The translations under genes and the position numbers were made by a program. A stretch of 64,000 nucleotides of DNA from Gemmatimonadaceae bacterium. GTDB taxonomy: Bacteria > Gemmatimonadota > Gemmatimonadetes > Gemmatimonadales > Gemmatimonadaceae. The notes beneath the pieces are model-generated. The model worked only from the letters and a program-made list of their open reading frames with translations, was not told where the DNA came from and did not search any database. Location: assembly GCA_037721215.1 (NCBI GenBank), contig JBBJNV010000013.1:40413-104412 (forward strand). The letters run 5' to 3'. This document shows, piece by piece, positions 61,958-64,000 of the stretch; position 1 is the first letter of the stretch, and each line of letters opens with the position of its first letter.

Positions 61958-63246
61958 TAGGGTGTTCTCCCGGTTCGATACGCGAGCAACGGCAGGAGAC
62001 CCTTGACGCGCAGATCCGTGGCCGCCAAGGCAGACTGTTCCGCACTCTGAAAAGCACCCGCGTACACCCGGGCACTCCCATCGCGCTGCATCAGCGCATA
62101 TGCCGGGACACTCCGCTCGATCAGACTTTGTACCATCTCGCTCGTCCGGCTGCGCATTCCACCCTGTGATGGAATACTGTCCACCAGCAACGCAAACGGC
62201 GCACGCACAACCGACCCAGCCGAATTGGATACAATCCGCCGCCGGCGCAGGGACACGAGCAATCTATTTGCGTCGGCGCTGTCGGCAAATGCACCTGCGT
62301 ACACCTTGTACCACGCGGCCTCAGTATCGCCAACGGGCACCAGCGAAACCGTGGCACCCGGCATCACGGAGCGATGACGCTGAAGCTCGAAGTTTGCTGC
62401 TTCCGCCGTGTTGGATGAGAGTATCTCGATCGAAAACGGAGTTGCCATGAGCGAATCTCCGGGATTTGACGGCTGCAATACCGGCGGCCGTGGCCGACTT
62501 GCAGAGTCTGGGACTCCCGAATCGACAGCGGCCAAAGCCGGTACAGACTCAGTTGCCCGCTCCGGTGCCCGGGACCCTATCAGGACGCCCGCCACGGCCC
62601 CGATCGCGATCAATGCGGCCGCAGCGGCGCCGAGCATGCCACCTGTCCACCTCCTGGGCGGCGGCGCCAGATCGATTTTTGGCGGGGTAATCACGGGAGG
62701 GTGGGCGATTCTTGCGAGAACGACAGCCTTGGGGGCAGCGCTCAGCGACGGTATGCCAACCAGAACGACGCCGTCGAGCTGTGCAATCAGCCGATCGAGA
62801 CCGGGAGCGGATGCACCGACGACAAGCAGCAGCAGCTCATCGGAACTCGCGAACTCCGAAGCAAAACGCCTCCACCGTCCGTTGCTCAGGATTTCCTCTG
62901 TAGCCGGGGAGTCCGTGCCACCAGGCATAAAAAAGAAATTCTTCGTTCCCTCCACTGTACGCGCGACTTTTTTAAACGACGTTCCGAACGCGAAGCTGTC
63001 GTAAATGCCGTGTGGGTCATCGTCCGTCATCAACCGCTGCAACGGAGCGAGATCTCCCACGAGGTCGCCGATCATGACGAGACGGTACGCACTTTCAGCG
63101 AGTGCAATTCCGATTGCTACGTGGCCAGCAGCGTCCAGATCGTCCGACGTGATGACAACTGACGAATACCCGCGAACAGCGGCGGCTGCGCGGCGGCCCG
63201 AACCCTCGTACGCCCCGCCAGGTACACGGGCGGCGGTGGACGTCAC
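61957..63246 (-). CDS. SPOR-domain protein with a degenerate BY-kinase/MinD-like N-terminal domain
   Basis: The 429-residue protein has three parts. The N-terminal 170 residues keep the layout of a tyrosine-kinase/ParA-type ATPase (SSVVITS, LVMIGDLVGD, KNFFFMPGG, DELLLLVVG), but the P-loop lysine and following Ser/Thr are lost (SDDLDAAGHVAIGIALA), so it should not bind ATP normally. A membrane helix follows (about 206-226, LGAAAAALIAIGAVAGVLIG). A periplasmic SPOR-type repeat region ends the protein (WYKVYAGAFADSADAN and SARVYAGAFQSAEQ). SPOR domains bind denuded septal peptidoglycan. GTG start overlaps the next-upstream stop (GTGA). No recognised protein of this composition comes to mind. 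Confidence 0.82.
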   Translation of the reverse strand: MTSTAARVPGGAYEGSGRRAAAAVRGYSSVVITSDDLDAAGHVAIGIALAESAYRLVMIGDLVGDLAPLQRLMTDDDPHGIYDSFAFGTSFKKVARTVEGTKNFFFMPGGTDSPATEEILSNGRWRRFASEFASSDELLLLVVGASAPGLDRLIAQLDGVVLVGIPSLSAAPKAVVLARIAHPPVITPPKIDLAPPPRRWTGGMLGAAAAALIAIGAVAGVLIGSRAPERATESVPALAAVDSGVPDSASRPRPPVLQPSNPGDSLMATPFSIEILSSNTAEAANFELQRHRSVMPGATVSLVPVGDTEAAWYKVYAGAFADSADANRLLVSLRRRRIVSNSAGSVVRAPFALLVDSIPSQGGMRSRTSEMVQSLIERSVPAYALMQRDGSARVYAGAFQSAEQSALAATDLRVKGLLPLLAYRTGRTP

Positions 63247-64000
63247 TGCGGAGCCTCGTAAACCCAGTGCTGCCGTCCCGAATCGCGACCGATGCGCTCG
63301 GCTTCCTCACGCGACCCGTACGGACCGAGTACGACGCGATAAAGCGTCGTCGTCCCTGTCTGCGAGAGAACGATATGAGGCCGAATGCCGTTTACCTCAA
63401 TTCCGCCGGCAACTTCCTTCGCCCGCAATCCCGTCAGCACGGCCGCAAACGAGACCATGTATCTTGGACGAGCAGGCTGAGGGTAAGCGGCCGGCGGTAC
63501 AATCATCGAGGGCGCGGTGTCGCGGATGGGCGGTGACGGAATGCCGCTGTCTGCAGGCACAATTCCAGGCGAATCTTGCACGATCACAGTGTCATTTTTT
63601 CCGAAAGTCACAGGCTGGTCGAGATTGGCCGAGCGGGGCCGAAATCCATTCCATGAGAAGAAATACCAGAAGTCAATTGCTCCATCGGCAATCGTCTTCA
63701 CATCCTCGAGAGTATTCGCATTGACGAACACTACGTCTTTTCCGCGACTGGTAGCAATTGTCGACGACGGCGCGAATGCGGGGAGATCCGCCGTCCATGC
63801 CGTTCTGAGGGACCCGGCCGGCCGGCTGCTGCCGATTGCAATCACCCAGGCCGAACCGCCGGCCGCTGCCGGTCGCGCCAGAACCTGCTGCCCCAAGGGA
63901 TCCATTCGAAGCTCGGAAACCGGCGCAGGGAGATCGATTGAACCAACAATCGATTGGCTATAGCGGTTGACGATGGAGATACGATTGCTGCCACGCACTG
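63243..64000 (-). CDS. SPOR-domain protein with propeller-like N-terminus (5' end beyond the window)
   Basis: The visible 250 residues lack the true start, since the frame runs off the window end. The first 120 residues have WD40/TolB-like repeats (RISIVNRYSQSIVGSIDLP, AWVIAIGSSRPAG). A Pro-rich linker and a C-terminal SPOR domain follow (YMVSFAAVLTGLRA, TTLYRVVLGPYGSREEAERI). It probably acts at the septum like its downstream neighbour, with which it shares a GTGA overlap and therefore an operon leading into smc, aroF and lolA. A GTG at 63998 could be a start but is more likely an internal Val. Confidence 0.85.
   Translation of the reverse strand, partial: VRGSNRISIVNRYSQSIVGSIDLPAPVSELRMDPLGQQVLARPAAAGGSAWVIAIGSSRPAGSLRTAWTADLPAFAPSSTIATSRGKDVVFVNANTLEDVKTIADGAIDFWYFFSWNGFRPRSANLDQPVTFGKNDTVIVQDSPGIVPADSGIPSPPIRDTAPSMIVPPAAYPQPARPRYMVSFAAVLTGLRAKEVAGGIEVNGIRPHIVLSQTGTTTLYRVVLGPYGSREEAERIGRDSGRQHWVYEAPQ

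Overview
The window is GC-rich, gene-dense chromosomal DNA from a diderm (two-membrane) bacterium. Outer-membrane and envelope genes are plentiful: TolC, an OmpA-type porin, a TonB-receptor-like protein, LolA and SPOR-domain proteins. These sit beside traits common in Gemmatimonadota and neighbouring phyla: a short RpoD-like sigma factor with no region 1.1, a BshB1-type deacetylase, YlbF, an SpoIID-like protein, an NtrY/NtrX-like pair, and MacB-type permeases in series. I infer Gemmatimonadota from overall protein character; no rRNA is present to confirm it. Most genes are packed into operons with ATGA, GTGA, TGATG or TAGTG junctions, and GTG/TTG starts are frequent.

Layout. 1-3.9 kb (+): tail of a probable pgsA, cinA, grpE, dnaJ, and an M23 peptidase whose true N-terminus lies upstream of any standard start codon. 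3.9-7.7 kb (-): bshB1-like, kynA, cysteine desulfurase and mnmA. 7.8-16.4 kb (-): a seven-gene tripartite efflux operon (TolC, HlyD, ATPase and four MacB-type permeases that look like a duplicated pair), with a creatininase-family gene upstream. 17.3-22.4 kb (+): a very large NtrY-like histidine kinase overlapping a tandem pseudokinase/Ser-Thr kinase. 22.7-25.5 kb: a double-barrel OmpA protein facing an exported MsrB, with two terminators and nonamer repeats between them. 25.7-31.9 kb (+): ECF sigma, zinc anti-sigma, a CcdA-thioredoxin fusion, a PD40/TPR protein, comM, and a truncated, frameshifted HD-GYP gene. 31.9-32.6 kb (-): a methyltransferase. 32.8-53.0 kb (+): TonB-receptor-like protein, NtrX-like regulator, aldehyde dehydrogenase, lepB, rpoD-like sigma, yajQ, rimO, hemL, SpoIID-like protein, Gfo/Idh oxidoreductase, DUF4105/Lnb-like protein, amidohydrolase lipoprotein, rpmE, prfA and prmC. 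53.0-56.6 kb (+): ylbF, tmk, an S41 protease and a DUF2520 protein. 56.6-64 kb (-): lolA, aroF, smc, a SPOR protein with a degenerate ATPase-like domain, and a SPOR protein cut by the window edge.

How the genes work together. GrpE and DnaJ serve DnaK. The cysteine desulfurase can feed sulfur to MnmA. RimO and PrmC modify translation proteins encoded elsewhere (S12) and beside them (RF1). The ECF/anti-sigma/CcdA-thioredoxin set with nearby MsrB looks like an envelope thiol-repair module. The NtrY-like kinase and NtrX-like regulator, about 17 kb apart, may be partners.

I found no CRISPR array, phage, transposase, tRNA or rRNA. The window is mainly housekeeping. The most unusual items are the kinase/pseudokinase protein coupled to a histidine kinase, the SPOR protein with a dead P-loop, the TonB-receptor-like protein with a C-terminal LTxxQ-like helical extension, the decaying HD-GYP gene, and two genes whose N-termini need non-standard start codons.
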